DNA of 64,000 bases from SLRI01 sp964402505. GTDB taxonomy: Bacteria > Pseudomonadota > Alphaproteobacteria > Geminicoccales > Geminicoccaceae. Position numbers and translations under genes: made by a program. Each line of letters begins with the position of its first letter. The stretch's first letter is position 1. The stretch lies in NCBI GenBank assembly GCA_964402505.1, contig CAYOCP010000001.1, positions 248,001-312,000 on the forward strand. Reading direction: 5' to 3'. Below, piece after piece: positions 37,788 through 46,060 of this stretch. The notes below the pieces were generated by a model that saw nothing but the letters and a program-made list of their open reading frames with translations, searched no databases and was not told the DNA's origin.

Positions 37788-38074
37788 GCGCCATAGCCGA
37801 GCTCGCCGCGGCGCTCGATGCCGCACGCCGTGCCTTGGAAGGCGGCGGCCTCCCCGATCTCGAGGGTCTCGCCCATCGGCTGACGAGCCTTCTCGCGGCT
37901 GCTGGCCAGGGTGACCGGAGGCAAGAGCTGGCACCGCTTGTCGGCCTGCTCGACGAGACGACCCGGCTCGCCGAGGCCCTGGCGCGGGAATGCCGTGCCT
38001 GCAGTGCCGAGCTCGCGCGCGGCGAGGCCAGTGCGCGGGCAACGGCCGCCTATCGCAACCGCATCCGCTCTTGA
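37784..38074 (+). CDS. Small helical protein upstream of fliO (possible FlgN-like chaperone)
   Basis: Ninety-six residues, starting in a 4-base overlap with the preceding gene and ending 11 bases before fliO. It is almost entirely predicted helix, with Leu/Ala heptads at about 4-45 and 48-85, and ends ARATAAYRNRIRS. Size, helicity and operon position resemble FlgN/FliT-type export chaperones, but I see no motif that proves it. Two cysteines (CRAC) near residue 70 are unusual for such chaperones. There is no membrane segment. Confidence 0.6.
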   Translation: MSAIAELAAALDAARRALEGGGLPDLEGLAHRLTSLLAAAGQGDRRQELAPLVGLLDETTRLAEALARECRACSAELARGEASARATAAYRNRIRS

Positions 38075-38085
38075 GGACCTCGCGC

Positions 38086-38400
38086 ATGCCGGAAATCGCC
38101 GAGCTCAGCCGCGCCGCGACCGGCCTCGGCATTGTTCTCCTCCTCCTCGTGGCCGTCTTCTGGCTGTTGCGCCGGCTCGGTCCAATCGAGAACCGTGGCC
38201 GCTTCGCCCAGGGCCGCCGGCTCGCCGTCATCGAGAACCTGCCGCTCGATCCGCGCACTCGCCTCGTCCTGGTGCGCCATGACCGGCACGAGCATCTGGT
38301 GCTCCTCTCGTCGCAGGGCGCCCGCCTCGTCACCAGGAGCGACATATCGGAGCCGGCAGATATCGGCCAAGCGTCGATCGATCGGGCTCACCTGCCATGA
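38086..38400 (+). CDS. fliO: Flagellar biosynthetic protein FliO
   Basis: Small membrane protein that helps assemble FliP in the export gate. It has 104 residues: one N-terminal membrane segment (ATGLGIVLLLLVAVFWLL), then a cytoplasmic beta-rich domain with RLAVIENLPLDPRTRLVLVRHDRHEHLVLL, the typical FliO/YscQ-like core. ATG 38086 is preceded by GAGGA. Its stop overlaps the fliP start (ATGA), so the two are translationally coupled. Confidence 0.88.
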   Translation: MPEIAELSRAATGLGIVLLLLVAVFWLLRRLGPIENRGRFAQGRRLAVIENLPLDPRTRLVLVRHDRHEHLVLLSSQGARLVTRSDISEPADIGQASIDRAHLP

Positions 38401-39170
38401 CCGGCCGCCTTGGGCGTCTCGCCATCGGCCCGGTGAGCGGCCCGGCGCTCGCCGGCCTCTTTCAGCTCTTCCTGGTCAACCCCGCGGCGGCGCAGGCCCT
38501 GACCATCGATCTCGGCAGCGGCGAGACCGCCACGGGCCAGATCGTCCGCCTCGTGCTGCTCGTAACGGTGCTCTCGCTGGCACCCTCGATCCTCCTGATG
38601 GTGACCTCGTTCACCCGGATCGTGATCGTCCTCTCCTTTCTGCGTACCGCTTTGGGCCTGCAGCAGAGTCCGCCCAACTCGGTGCTCGTCAGCCTTGCCA
38701 TCTTCCTCACGCTTTTCATCATGATGCCCACCTTTGAACGGGCCTGGGAGGACGGAATCGCACCCCTGATCGCCGAGGAGATCGACGAGATGACGGCGCT
38801 CGAACGCGCCGCCGCGCCGTTCCACGCCTTCATGCGGAGCCAGGTGCGCGACAAGGATCTGGGCCTCTTCTACGACATCGCGCACCTCGAGCCGACGCTG
38901 GATGCCGGCGAGGCGCCCTTTCGCGTGCTGGTGCCGGCCTTTTTGATCAGTGAGCTTCGTCGGGCCTTCGAGATCGGCTTTCTGATCTTCATCCCCTTCC
39001 TGATCATCGATATGGTGGTGGCCTCGATCCTTATGTCGATGGGCATGATGATGCTGCCGCCAGTGGTGATCTCCCTGCCCTTCAAGGTGATCTTCTTCGT
39101 CCTGGTCGATGGCTGGCTTCTGGTCGTCGGCAGCCTCGTCGAGAGCTTCGGCACCCTCCCGACTCCCTGA
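38397..39170 (+). CDS. fliP: Flagellar export gate protein FliP
   Basis: Core pore protein of the flagellar type III export gate with FliQ and FliR. It has 257 residues. An N-terminal cleavable signal (to about residue 32, PAAAQA) precedes four membrane segments. Family motifs are the TSFTRIVIVLSFLRTALGLQ stretch, SPPNSVLVSLAIFLTLFIM, LVPAFLISELRRAFEIGFLI and MGMMMLPPVVISLPFKVIFF. Start and fliO stop overlap in ATGA. The other gate genes (fliQ, fliR, flhB) are at the right end of the window. Confidence 0.97.
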   Translation: MTGRLGRLAIGPVSGPALAGLFQLFLVNPAAAQALTIDLGSGETATGQIVRLVLLVTVLSLAPSILLMVTSFTRIVIVLSFLRTALGLQQSPPNSVLVSLAIFLTLFIMMPTFERAWEDGIAPLIAEEIDEMTALERAAAPFHAFMRSQVRDKDLGLFYDIAHLEPTLDAGEAPFRVLVPAFLISELRRAFEIGFLIFIPFLIIDMVVASILMSMGMMMLPPVVISLPFKVIFFVLVDGWLLVVGSLVESFGTLPTP

Positions 39171-39234
39171 GGCCCTCGGCGTCGCTGCCGGAGACTGCTA
39201 GAATCGGCTCGACAAGCGGGGGGAGTGACGAGCC

Positions 39235-40650
39235 ATGGCGGATTCGGGCGAAGCGCCGACGGCCGGAGGCCGGGTCGTGGAGAGGGTGATCGGGACGCTC
39301 AGGGAACGGCTCGGCGAGCGGATCACCACCAATCGAGTGCTGTGCCAGCAGCACGGCCGGGGCGAAGGTCCCTATGACGGTGCGGCACCGGACGCCGTGG
39401 TGACGCCGGCTTCGACCGAGGAGGTCGCGCACGTCGTCGCGACCTGCCGGGCGGCTGCGGTGCCCGTCATCGCCTTCGGTGCCGGCACGTCGCTCGAGGG
39501 CCATGTCGAGGCGCTTCGGGGCGGCATCTGCCTCGATCTTTCCACCATGGACCGCATTCTCCACGTTTCGGTCGAGGATCTCGACTGCCATGTCGAGGCC
39601 GGCATCCGACGACGGCGGCTGAACGAGGAGTTGCGGGACACGGGCCTCTTCTTTCCGGTCGATCCGGGTGCAGATGCCTCGCTCGGCGGAATGGCGGCGA
39701 CCCGTGCCTCGGGCACCAACGCCGTGCGCTACGGCACGATGCGCGAGGTGGTGCTGGGACTCACGGCCGTCCTCGCCGACGGCAGCATCGTGCACACTGG
39801 CGGGCGGGCCAGGAAAAGTGCCGCGGGCTACGACCTTACCCGCCTCCTGATCGGCTCGGAGGGCACGCTCGGCATCATCACCGAGCTGCGCCTTCGCCTC
39901 TTCGGCATTCCCGAGGCCATCTCGGCGGCCATCGCCACGTTCCCGAGTGTCGAGGCGGCAGTCGAGACCGTTCAGCTCACCATCCAGTCGGGGATTCCGG
40001 TGGCCCGGATCGAGCTTCTCGACGCCGTGCAGATGCGCGCCTGCATCGCCTTCTCGAAGCTCGAGGGCTTCGAGCCCGGACCGACGCTCTTCTTCGAGTT
40101 CCATGGCAGCGCCCGTTCCGTGGCGGAGCAGGCGGAGGCCGTCCAGGCGATCGCCCAGGATTTCGGCGGCGGCGACTTTCGCTGGTCGGCCAGCACCGAG
40201 GAGCGCAATCGGCTGTGGCGTGCCCGCCACGATGCCTACTACGCCGCCCTCGCACTCCGTCCCGGCAGCCGCGGCTGGGCTACCGATGTCTGCGTGCCCA
40301 TCTCGAAGCTCGCCTCGTGCATCGCCGAGACCGAGGCCGACCTCGAGGAGAGCCGCCTCCTCGCCCCGCTGGTGGGCCATGTCGGCGATGGCAATTTCCA
40401 CCTCCTCTTCATCCTCGATCCGAGCGATGCGGATGAGCAGGCACGCGCCAGAGCAGTCTACGGCCGGCTGATCGAGCGGGCGCTCGGCCTCGGCGGCACC
40501 TGCACCGGCGAGCACGGCATTGGCATGGGCAAGATTGAAAGCCTCGAGCGCGAGCACGCCGACGCGATGCCCCTGATGCGCACGATCAAGCGAGCGCTGG
40601 ACCCGGCAAACATTCTCAATCCCGGCAAGGTGCTGCGGCTGGAGCGGTGA
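39235..40650 (+). CDS. FAD-linked oxidase, D-lactate dehydrogenase/GlcD-like
   Basis: FAD-dependent 2-hydroxyacid dehydrogenase of the VAO/PCMH family, 471 residues. The FAD-binding segment PVIAFGAGTSLEGHV is near 80, LGGMAATRASGTNAVRYGT near 143, and GSEGTLGIIT near 205. The C-terminal cap has the metal-site GHVGDGNFH and the GGTCTGEHGIGMGK block. That last block is typical of D-lactate dehydrogenase (cytochrome, LDHD/Dld2 type) rather than the GlcD subunit. No glcE/glcF follow, favouring a single-subunit D-lactate dehydrogenase. ATG 39235 is preceded by GGGGGAG. Confidence 0.88.
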   Translation: MADSGEAPTAGGRVVERVIGTLRERLGERITTNRVLCQQHGRGEGPYDGAAPDAVVTPASTEEVAHVVATCRAAAVPVIAFGAGTSLEGHVEALRGGICLDLSTMDRILHVSVEDLDCHVEAGIRRRRLNEELRDTGLFFPVDPGADASLGGMAATRASGTNAVRYGTMREVVLGLTAVLADGSIVHTGGRARKSAAGYDLTRLLIGSEGTLGIITELRLRLFGIPEAISAAIATFPSVEAAVETVQLTIQSGIPVARIELLDAVQMRACIAFSKLEGFEPGPTLFFEFHGSARSVAEQAEAVQAIAQDFGGGDFRWSASTEERNRLWRARHDAYYAALALRPGSRGWATDVCVPISKLASCIAETEADLEESRLLAPLVGHVGDGNFHLLFILDPSDADEQARARAVYGRLIERALGLGGTCTGEHGIGMGKIESLEREHADAMPLMRTIKRALDPANILNPGKVLRLER

Positions 40651-40687
40651 GACGGGCGGATCGCCGCGGTCGGGACGTTACGGCGAA

Positions 40688-40762
40688 TGGCGTCCCCAAC
40701 GGGAATCGAACCCGTGTCTTCACCTTGAAAGGGTGATGTCCTGACCGCTAGACGATGGGGAC
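40688..40762 (-). tRNA. tRNA-Glu (anticodon UUC)
   Basis: The minus strand folds as a complete 75-base tRNA including an encoded CCA. The acceptor GTCCCCA pairs with TGGGGAC, the anticodon loop is CTTTCAA (anticodon TTC, Glu), and the T-arm is CGGGTTCGAATCCCG. It stands alone between the oxidase gene and an unknown gene. Confidence 0.97.
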
Positions 40763-40875
40763 CCGAGCCGTACTTAACGGCTGGCAATCGTCGAATCAAC
40801 AGCGGTGCCGGTGCCTGCTAACCGGTTCTTTACCATCGGTGCCGCATGATCGATCGGGTTGCTCGGGGAGCGGGA

Positions 40876-41406
40876 ATGGTCGAGGCTCTTGCGATGGCGG
40901 GTCGCGCCGGCGATATCGGCGAGGCGATCGTCAGTTGTTACGAGGTCCATGTCCTGCGCGACGAACGCTGGGTCATCGACTGCATGTCGCGAGACGCCGA
41001 GGAGGCGCTCACCAACGCCCATGATCTGGCACGCCGTGCCGAGGTGCTGGGCGTCAAGGTCATCCACGAGCGCTACAACCCGCGCACGGATCAGAGTGCG
41101 GCGCGTGTCGTCTACTCCCGGCTGAAGCCGCCGCGCCCCAAGGGCCGGCGGCTGGCACCGATCGGCGCCTTCGTGGCGCGTTCGCGAGGGACCTCACCCG
41201 GAAACGGTTCGGGCGGCGAGGCTTCGGCTGCGGCGCCGACAATCCCTGACGACCGGCGAACGCCCTCACCGTCCATCACGCATGAGGCCCTTCGCCGCCG
41301 GCCCTCGGCTGCCGATATCGGATCCTGGCATCTCTTCGCCTGGGCCAGCCTGGCCCTTGCGGTGACGGCATCGCTGCTGTTCCTGCTGCTGCTGCTCGTC
41401 GGCTGA
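40876..41406 (+). CDS. Unknown tail-anchored membrane protein
   Basis: Protein of 176 residues from ATG 40876 (GGGGAG five bases upstream; ATG 40846 would add ten residues). Residues about 20-85 form a compact conserved-looking domain: CYEVHVLRDERWVIDCM, then DAEEALTNAHDLARRAEVLG and KVIHERYNP. A Pro/Ser/Gly-rich low-complexity linker follows (about 95-145), then one C-terminal membrane segment, LFAWASLALAVTASLLFLLL, ending three residues before the stop. This is a tail anchor with the soluble domain facing the cytoplasm. I do not recognise the family and no neighbour suggests a function. Confidence 0.75.
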   Translation: MVEALAMAGRAGDIGEAIVSCYEVHVLRDERWVIDCMSRDAEEALTNAHDLARRAEVLGVKVIHERYNPRTDQSAARVVYSRLKPPRPKGRRLAPIGAFVARSRGTSPGNGSGGEASAAAPTIPDDRRTPSPSITHEALRRRPSAADIGSWHLFAWASLALAVTASLLFLLLLLVG

Positions 41407-41513
41407 TGGCGCGCGCAGGCACCACGTGACCAGGCCGAGAAGGGCGGAGAGCTCGCCAGCGCCGCAAGACGCACCCGCTCGAAGCGCATTCACGCTGGCC
41501 TCGTGCCGTTTTC

Positions 41514-41531
41514 TCGCCCGGCTGCGGGCGA
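41514..41531. other. Stem-loop between convergent genes
   Basis: A 7-bp stem (TCGCCCG / CGGGCGA) with a 4-base loop lies between the tail-anchored protein gene and convergent recJ. It is preceded rather than followed by T residues on the plus strand, so it is a poor intrinsic terminator. Confidence 0.25.
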
Positions 41532-41608
41532 TCGTTGCGCATGCGAGGAAGCTGATTTGTGCCCCGATCGCCTTGCGTCCCATCGCCCACGATCACCCTG
41601 AAAGCACC

Positions 41609-43441
41609 TCAGTCGAGGGAGGCGGCGTCCTCGATCTCCAGTCCCATCCGCTCGCGACCCTGGTAGCTGTCGAGACGGATGCGGCCGACGACACGCAATG
41701 GTCCACCCCCGAAGAGCATCCTGCCGAGGCCGGTGTCGCCCGCTCGAAAGGCGATGCCGCGCACTGCCGGCCCCGCCGGACCGGCGAGCAGGCAGGAGAC
41801 GTGGCCCCCGCCCACCGGACGGGCCTGCAAGACCCGCTCCACCTCGAGCGTGAAGCGCGGCTCGTCGTGGCCGGCGCCGAAAGGGGCGAGCAGGCGCAGC
41901 TTCCTGGCAAGATCGATGTTGACCGCGGCGAGCGTCAGGGCGCCGTCCACGCAAAGCTCGGCCCGGCCGGGATCGATGGCGCGGGCTGCGGCCGGGCCCT
42001 GGGCGGCCACGACGGCATCGAGGCGACGGCAGAGGAAGTCGTGCAGCACCGGCAGATTTGCCGCCGGGACGGTGAGCCCGGCCGCCATCTCGTGGCCGCC
42101 GCCGGCCACGAGATGGCCGGCGAGGCGTGCCTCGATGACCGCACCACCGAGATCGAAGCCGGGGATCGAGCGCCCCGAGCCCTTGCCGATGTCTCCCTCG
42201 ATCGCGACGACCACCGCCGGCCGGGCGAAGCGCTCGGCGATCCGGGCCGCAACGATGCCGATCACGCCCGCATGCCAGCCCTCGCCCGCGACCAGAAGCA
42301 GAGGCGAGCCGTCCCGAACTTGCGGCTCGGCCGCCCTGAGCGCCGCCTTCAGGGTTTCGCGCTCGAGCGCCTGGCGGGTGGTGTTCAGGAAGTCGAGACG
42401 GCCGGCGATGACCTCGGCGAGTGCCGGATCGCCGGTCACCAGCAAGGCCGCGCCGAGCCCGCTCTCGCCCATCCGTCCGCCGGCATTGAGCCTCGGTCCG
42501 AGCACGAAGCCGAGCTGACGCGCGTCGCCGATAGCCTCGACGCCGGCGACGGCGGCCAGCGCCGCAAGCCCCGGATTGCCCTTGCGGCGGGCGATCTTGA
42601 TGCCTTGCGCGACGAAAGCCCGATTGAGGCCCGTCAGCGGCACCACGTCGCAGACCGTGCCGAGCGCCACCAGATCGAGGTTGGCCAACAGATCCGGCTC
42701 GGCGCGGGAAGCGAAGTGGCCGGCGCCGCGCAAGGCCCGACCGAGCGCCACCAGGAGGACGAAGGCGATGCCGACCGCGGCGAGGTCACCCAAGGGGCTC
42801 ACCTGGTCCGACCGGTTGGGATTGATCAGGGCGAGGGCCGGCGGCAATGCGGCTTCTGCCTTGTGGTGATCGACGACGATCACCTCCTGGCCCAACCTCG
42901 CGGCGGCGGCGAGCGGGGCGTGCGCGGTCGTCCCGCTGTCGAGGCAGAGGACGACTCGGCAGCCGGCGGCCTCGAGCGATGCGAACGCGGCATCGTTGGG
43001 TCCGTAGCCTTCGGACAGCCGATCGGGAATGCGAACCTCGACCCGGCAGCCGACCGCCTCGAGGTAGCGCTGGACCAGCGCGGTCGAGGTGGCGCCGTCG
43101 ACATCGTAGTCGCCGATGATGCCGACCTGCTCGCCTTCGGCCACGGCGGCCACGAGCCGCTCGACCGCGCAATCGAGGTCGATGAGATGCGACGGGTCGG
43201 GCAGCCAATCGCGCAGTCGGGGCTCGAGAAAGCCCGGCACCTCGGCGACCTCGAGGCCGCGTGCCGCCAGCACCCGACCCACGACCTCCGGCAGGCCATG
43301 CTGCTGGCTGATCGCCCGGGCGATGTCCGGACGCTCGATCGCCAGACGCCAGGTCTTGCCCGTGGCCGACCGCTCCACCAGCACCCCGCCGGGTGCCGGA
43401 GAGCCGGGATGCCGACGAGCCGCGTCCACCTTCACGAACAT
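41609..43441 (-). CDS. recJ: Single-stranded-DNA-specific exonuclease RecJ
   Basis: 5'-to-3' exonuclease on single-stranded DNA in recombination and mismatch repair. It has 610 residues. DHH-superfamily metal motifs are present: IIGDYDVDGATSTAL (motif I), LDSGTT near 170, and the VVDHHKAE motif (DHH). The DHHA1 domain has the glycine-rich VAGGGHEMAAGLTV, and the OB-fold C-terminus carries PFGAGHDEPRF. ATG 43441 begins the frame. It is the last gene of the minus-strand group aminotransferase-hom-glpX-recJ, an order common in alphaproteobacteria. Confidence 0.96.
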   Translation of the reverse strand: MFVKVDAARRHPGSPAPGGVLVERSATGKTWRLAIERPDIARAISQQHGLPEVVGRVLAARGLEVAEVPGFLEPRLRDWLPDPSHLIDLDCAVERLVAAVAEGEQVGIIGDYDVDGATSTALVQRYLEAVGCRVEVRIPDRLSEGYGPNDAAFASLEAAGCRVVLCLDSGTTAHAPLAAAARLGQEVIVVDHHKAEAALPPALALINPNRSDQVSPLGDLAAVGIAFVLLVALGRALRGAGHFASRAEPDLLANLDLVALGTVCDVVPLTGLNRAFVAQGIKIARRKGNPGLAALAAVAGVEAIGDARQLGFVLGPRLNAGGRMGESGLGAALLVTGDPALAEVIAGRLDFLNTTRQALERETLKAALRAAEPQVRDGSPLLLVAGEGWHAGVIGIVAARIAERFARPAVVVAIEGDIGKGSGRSIPGFDLGGAVIEARLAGHLVAGGGHEMAAGLTVPAANLPVLHDFLCRRLDAVVAAQGPAAARAIDPGRAELCVDGALTLAAVNIDLARKLRLLAPFGAGHDEPRFTLEVERVLQARPVGGGHVSCLLAGPAGPAVRGIAFRAGDTGLGRMLFGGGPLRVVGRIRLDSYQGRERMGLEIEDAASLD

Positions 43442-43723
43442 TGCTCCATCAGGACCCGATCGACCGACTTTCCAAAAGCCTCATGTGCCCTGCCGCAATT
43501 GGCGAGCAGAAAGCGGCCGCCCTTCCGGCTCCGAAGGTCCTTTCACGCCGCCCCCTCGGCAGCCACCGCAGCTCCGGCATTGGCACGCGCATCGCGGTAC
43601 GTTCCTCGGCAGCTGCCAGCCCGGTTGCGGGCTCAACCAAACGCATCGGTCAAAAGGATCGCGATTCGTGGCAGACGCCGACATACGGGGCGAAGCGAAC
43701 CATGCCCCTTCACCCGCAGACCT

Positions 43724-44716
43724 TCAGCGGCCGAAATGCGGCGCCACCGCGACCTTGCGCGGCAGGTTGTGCTCGGCTTCGATCAGTCGGACCGTGCCGC
43801 TCTTCGAGCGCATGACGATCGATTGCGTGAAGAGCCGATCGCCGACGCGGCGCACACCCTTGAGCATGGTGCCGTCGGTGACACCGGTGGCAGTGAACAT
43901 GACGTCGCCTCTGGCCAGTTCGTCCACGTCGTAGACGCGATCGAGATCCTCGATGCCGAGCCGGCGGGCGCGGGCCTGCTCCTCGTCATTGCGGAAGATC
44001 AGCCGACCCTGGAGTTGCCCGCCGATGCAGCGCAGTGCCGCTGCGGCCAGGACGCCTTCGGGCGAGCCGCCGGAGCCCATGTAGATGTCGATGCCGCTGT
44101 CGGGCCGCGAGGTGGCGATGACGCCAGCGACGTCGCCATCGCCGATCAGCCGGATGCGAGCACCGGCGGCGCGCACCTCGGCGATCAGCTTCTCGTGGCG
44201 AGGCCGGTCGAGGATGCAGACGACGAGGTCGTCAATGGCCATCCCCTTGGCCTCGGCGAGGCGAGTGAGATTGGCATGAGCGCTGTCCTCGATCCTGATC
44301 AGGCCCGGCGGCAGACCGCCACCGACCGCGATCTTCTGCATGTAGACGTCCGGCGCGTTGAGAAAGGCGCCGCGCGGCGCCATGGCGAGGCAGGAAATGG
44401 CGTTGGAACCGCCCTTGGCGGTGATTGTGGTACCTTCGAGCGGATCGAGGGCGATATCGACCTTGGGACCCCGTCCGGTGCCGACCTCCTCGCCGATGAA
44501 GAGCATGGGCGCCTCGTCGCGCTCGCCCTCGCCGATCACGACGACGCCGTCGATATCGAGCACGTTCAGGGCGTGTCGCATGGCATCGACCGCCGCCTGG
44601 TCCGCCGCCTTCTCGTCGCCGCGGCCCATCCAGCGGGCGCAGGCGAGTGCCGCCGCCTCGGTCACACGGACGGAGTCCAGGGCCAGGTTGCGGTCTTCGC
44701 TCTGGTAGTCGGTCAT
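43724..44716 (-). CDS. glpX: Fructose-1,6-bisphosphatase, class II (GlpX)
   Basis: Class II fructose-1,6-bisphosphatase (also sedoheptulose-1,7-bisphosphatase in some bacteria) for gluconeogenesis. It has 330 residues. Family signatures are ALACARWMGRGDEKAADQ, the metal-binding VVIGEGERDEAPMLFIGEE, DPLEGTTITAKG, and the later GSGGSPEGVLAAAALRCIGG. ATG 44716 was preferred over the adjacent GTG because GAGGAG lies a few bases upstream. It sits 45 bases after hom and 282 bases before recJ; that 282-base spacer holds no recognisable gene. Confidence 0.96.
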   Translation of the reverse strand: MTDYQSEDRNLALDSVRVTEAAALACARWMGRGDEKAADQAAVDAMRHALNVLDIDGVVVIGEGERDEAPMLFIGEEVGTGRGPKVDIALDPLEGTTITAKGGSNAISCLAMAPRGAFLNAPDVYMQKIAVGGGLPPGLIRIEDSAHANLTRLAEAKGMAIDDLVVCILDRPRHEKLIAEVRAAGARIRLIGDGDVAGVIATSRPDSGIDIYMGSGGSPEGVLAAAALRCIGGQLQGRLIFRNDEEQARARRLGIEDLDRVYDVDELARGDVMFTATGVTDGTMLKGVRRVGDRLFTQSIVMRSKSGTVRLIEAEHNLPRKVAVAPHFGR

Positions 44717-44761
44717 CACGCTCCTCGCAGAAAGCCCCGGGGCAGTGTCCGGCGGCAGGGC

Positions 44762-46060
44762 TCAGTTCGGCTCGATCCGGATCATCCGGGGCGGCTCGAT
44801 GACGGTCGCCAAATCCTCGATCGCCCGAAGGGCTCTGGTCATCGCCGCCTCGGTCGTCTGGTGACTCGTCAGGACGATCGGCACCGGCTGGTTGGGGTTG
44901 CGCGCACGCTGGATCAGCGCCTCGATCGAGACCTCCTGGTCGCGCAGTATGGCCGCCACATCGGCGAGCACGCCCGGCTGATCGAGCACCATCAGCCTGA
45001 TGTAGTAGCAGCCCTGATGGGCCGCCATGGGTGCGATAGGTTGATCGATGAGGTCGCGGCTCGGCACGCCGAAGGTCGCCAGCCGATTGCCGCGCGCAAT
45101 GTCGACGAGGTCAGCGACGACTGCCGAGGCGGTCGGGCCGGCACCTGCACCCCGTCCCTCGTGCATGACGAGGCCGACCGGATTGGCGAGCACACCGACC
45201 GCGTTGAAGACGCCGTCGACCCGGGCGATCGGCGAGTCCTTTCTGACCATCGCCGGATGCAGCCGCTGCTCGAGACCGGCGGGCGTCAGCCGGGCCACGC
45301 CCAGGAGCTTGATCCGGTAGCCGAGCTCCTCGGCGAACTCGATATCGAGCGCGCTGACGTGGCGAATTCCCTCGATATGTATGGCCTCGTAGCGAGGCCT
45401 GCCGCCGAAGGCCATGGCGGCCAGAAGCGCCAGCTTGTGGGCCGCATCGATGCCGTCCACGTCGAAGCTCGGATCCGCCTCGGCGTAGCCCAGCCTCTGC
45501 GCCTCCTCGAGCACGTCGGTGAAGTCGCGCCCGGTCTCGCGCATCACCGTGAGGATGTAGTTGCAGGTGCCGTTGAGGATGCCGAAAACCCGCTGGACCG
45601 CGTCGCCCGCGAGCCCCTCGCGCAGGCTCTTGACGATCGGAATACCGCCGGCCACCGCCGCCTCGAAGGCCAGGGGCACCGCCGCCTCGTCGGCGAGGGC
45701 GGCGAGCTGGGCGCCGTGATGGGCGAGCATCGCCTTGTTGGCGGTGACCACGGCCTTGCCGCGACGGAGGGCCGTGGTGCAGAGCTCGAGGGCGATGCCG
45801 TCCGCACCGCCGATCAGCTCGACCACGACGTCAACCCCGTCGAGCCGGGCGAGCTCCCTCGCATCATCGACCCAACGGCAGGCATCGAGCCTCAGGCCCC
45901 GCTCGCGCTCCCGGTTGCGGGCGGAGACCGCCAGGAGCTCGATCGGCCGGCCGGCACGAAGGGCGAGACGGGCCGCATTGCCCTGGAGCAGCGCCACGGT
46001 GCCGGCGCCAACCGTGCCGAGACCCGCAATGGCGACGCGAAGCGGTGCCCGGCCGCTCAA
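44762..46060 (-). CDS. hom: Homoserine dehydrogenase
   Basis: Reduces aspartate semialdehyde to homoserine for threonine and methionine synthesis. It has 432 residues. The NAD(P) motif GLGTVGAG lies at about 14-21. The catalytic core has TANKAMLAHHG, GGIPIVKSLREGLAGD, the GTCNYIL motif and GIDAAHKLALLA. The C-terminal ACT domain starts near 350 (MVLDQPGVLADVAAIL). The start is TTG 46060, overlapping the upstream aminotransferase stop by 4 bases and preceded by GGAGG, so the genes are coupled. There is no fused aspartokinase. Confidence 0.96.
   Translation of the reverse strand: MSGRAPLRVAIAGLGTVGAGTVALLQGNAARLALRAGRPIELLAVSARNRERERGLRLDACRWVDDARELARLDGVDVVVELIGGADGIALELCTTALRRGKAVVTANKAMLAHHGAQLAALADEAAVPLAFEAAVAGGIPIVKSLREGLAGDAVQRVFGILNGTCNYILTVMRETGRDFTDVLEEAQRLGYAEADPSFDVDGIDAAHKLALLAAMAFGGRPRYEAIHIEGIRHVSALDIEFAEELGYRIKLLGVARLTPAGLEQRLHPAMVRKDSPIARVDGVFNAVGVLANPVGLVMHEGRGAGAGPTASAVVADLVDIARGNRLATFGVPSRDLIDQPIAPMAAHQGCYYIRLMVLDQPGVLADVAAILRDQEVSIEALIQRARNPNQPVPIVLTSHQTTEAAMTRALRAIEDLATVIEPPRMIRIEPN

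Noticed and set aside
41514..41531. Intrinsic terminator for the tail-anchored protein gene
   Set aside because: The stem is good, but T residues precede it instead of following it, so it is listed only as a stem-loop.
43442..43723. Possible small gene or RNA between glpX and recJ
   Set aside because: Open frames here have no ribosome-binding site or coherent composition, and no recognisable RNA fold was seen.
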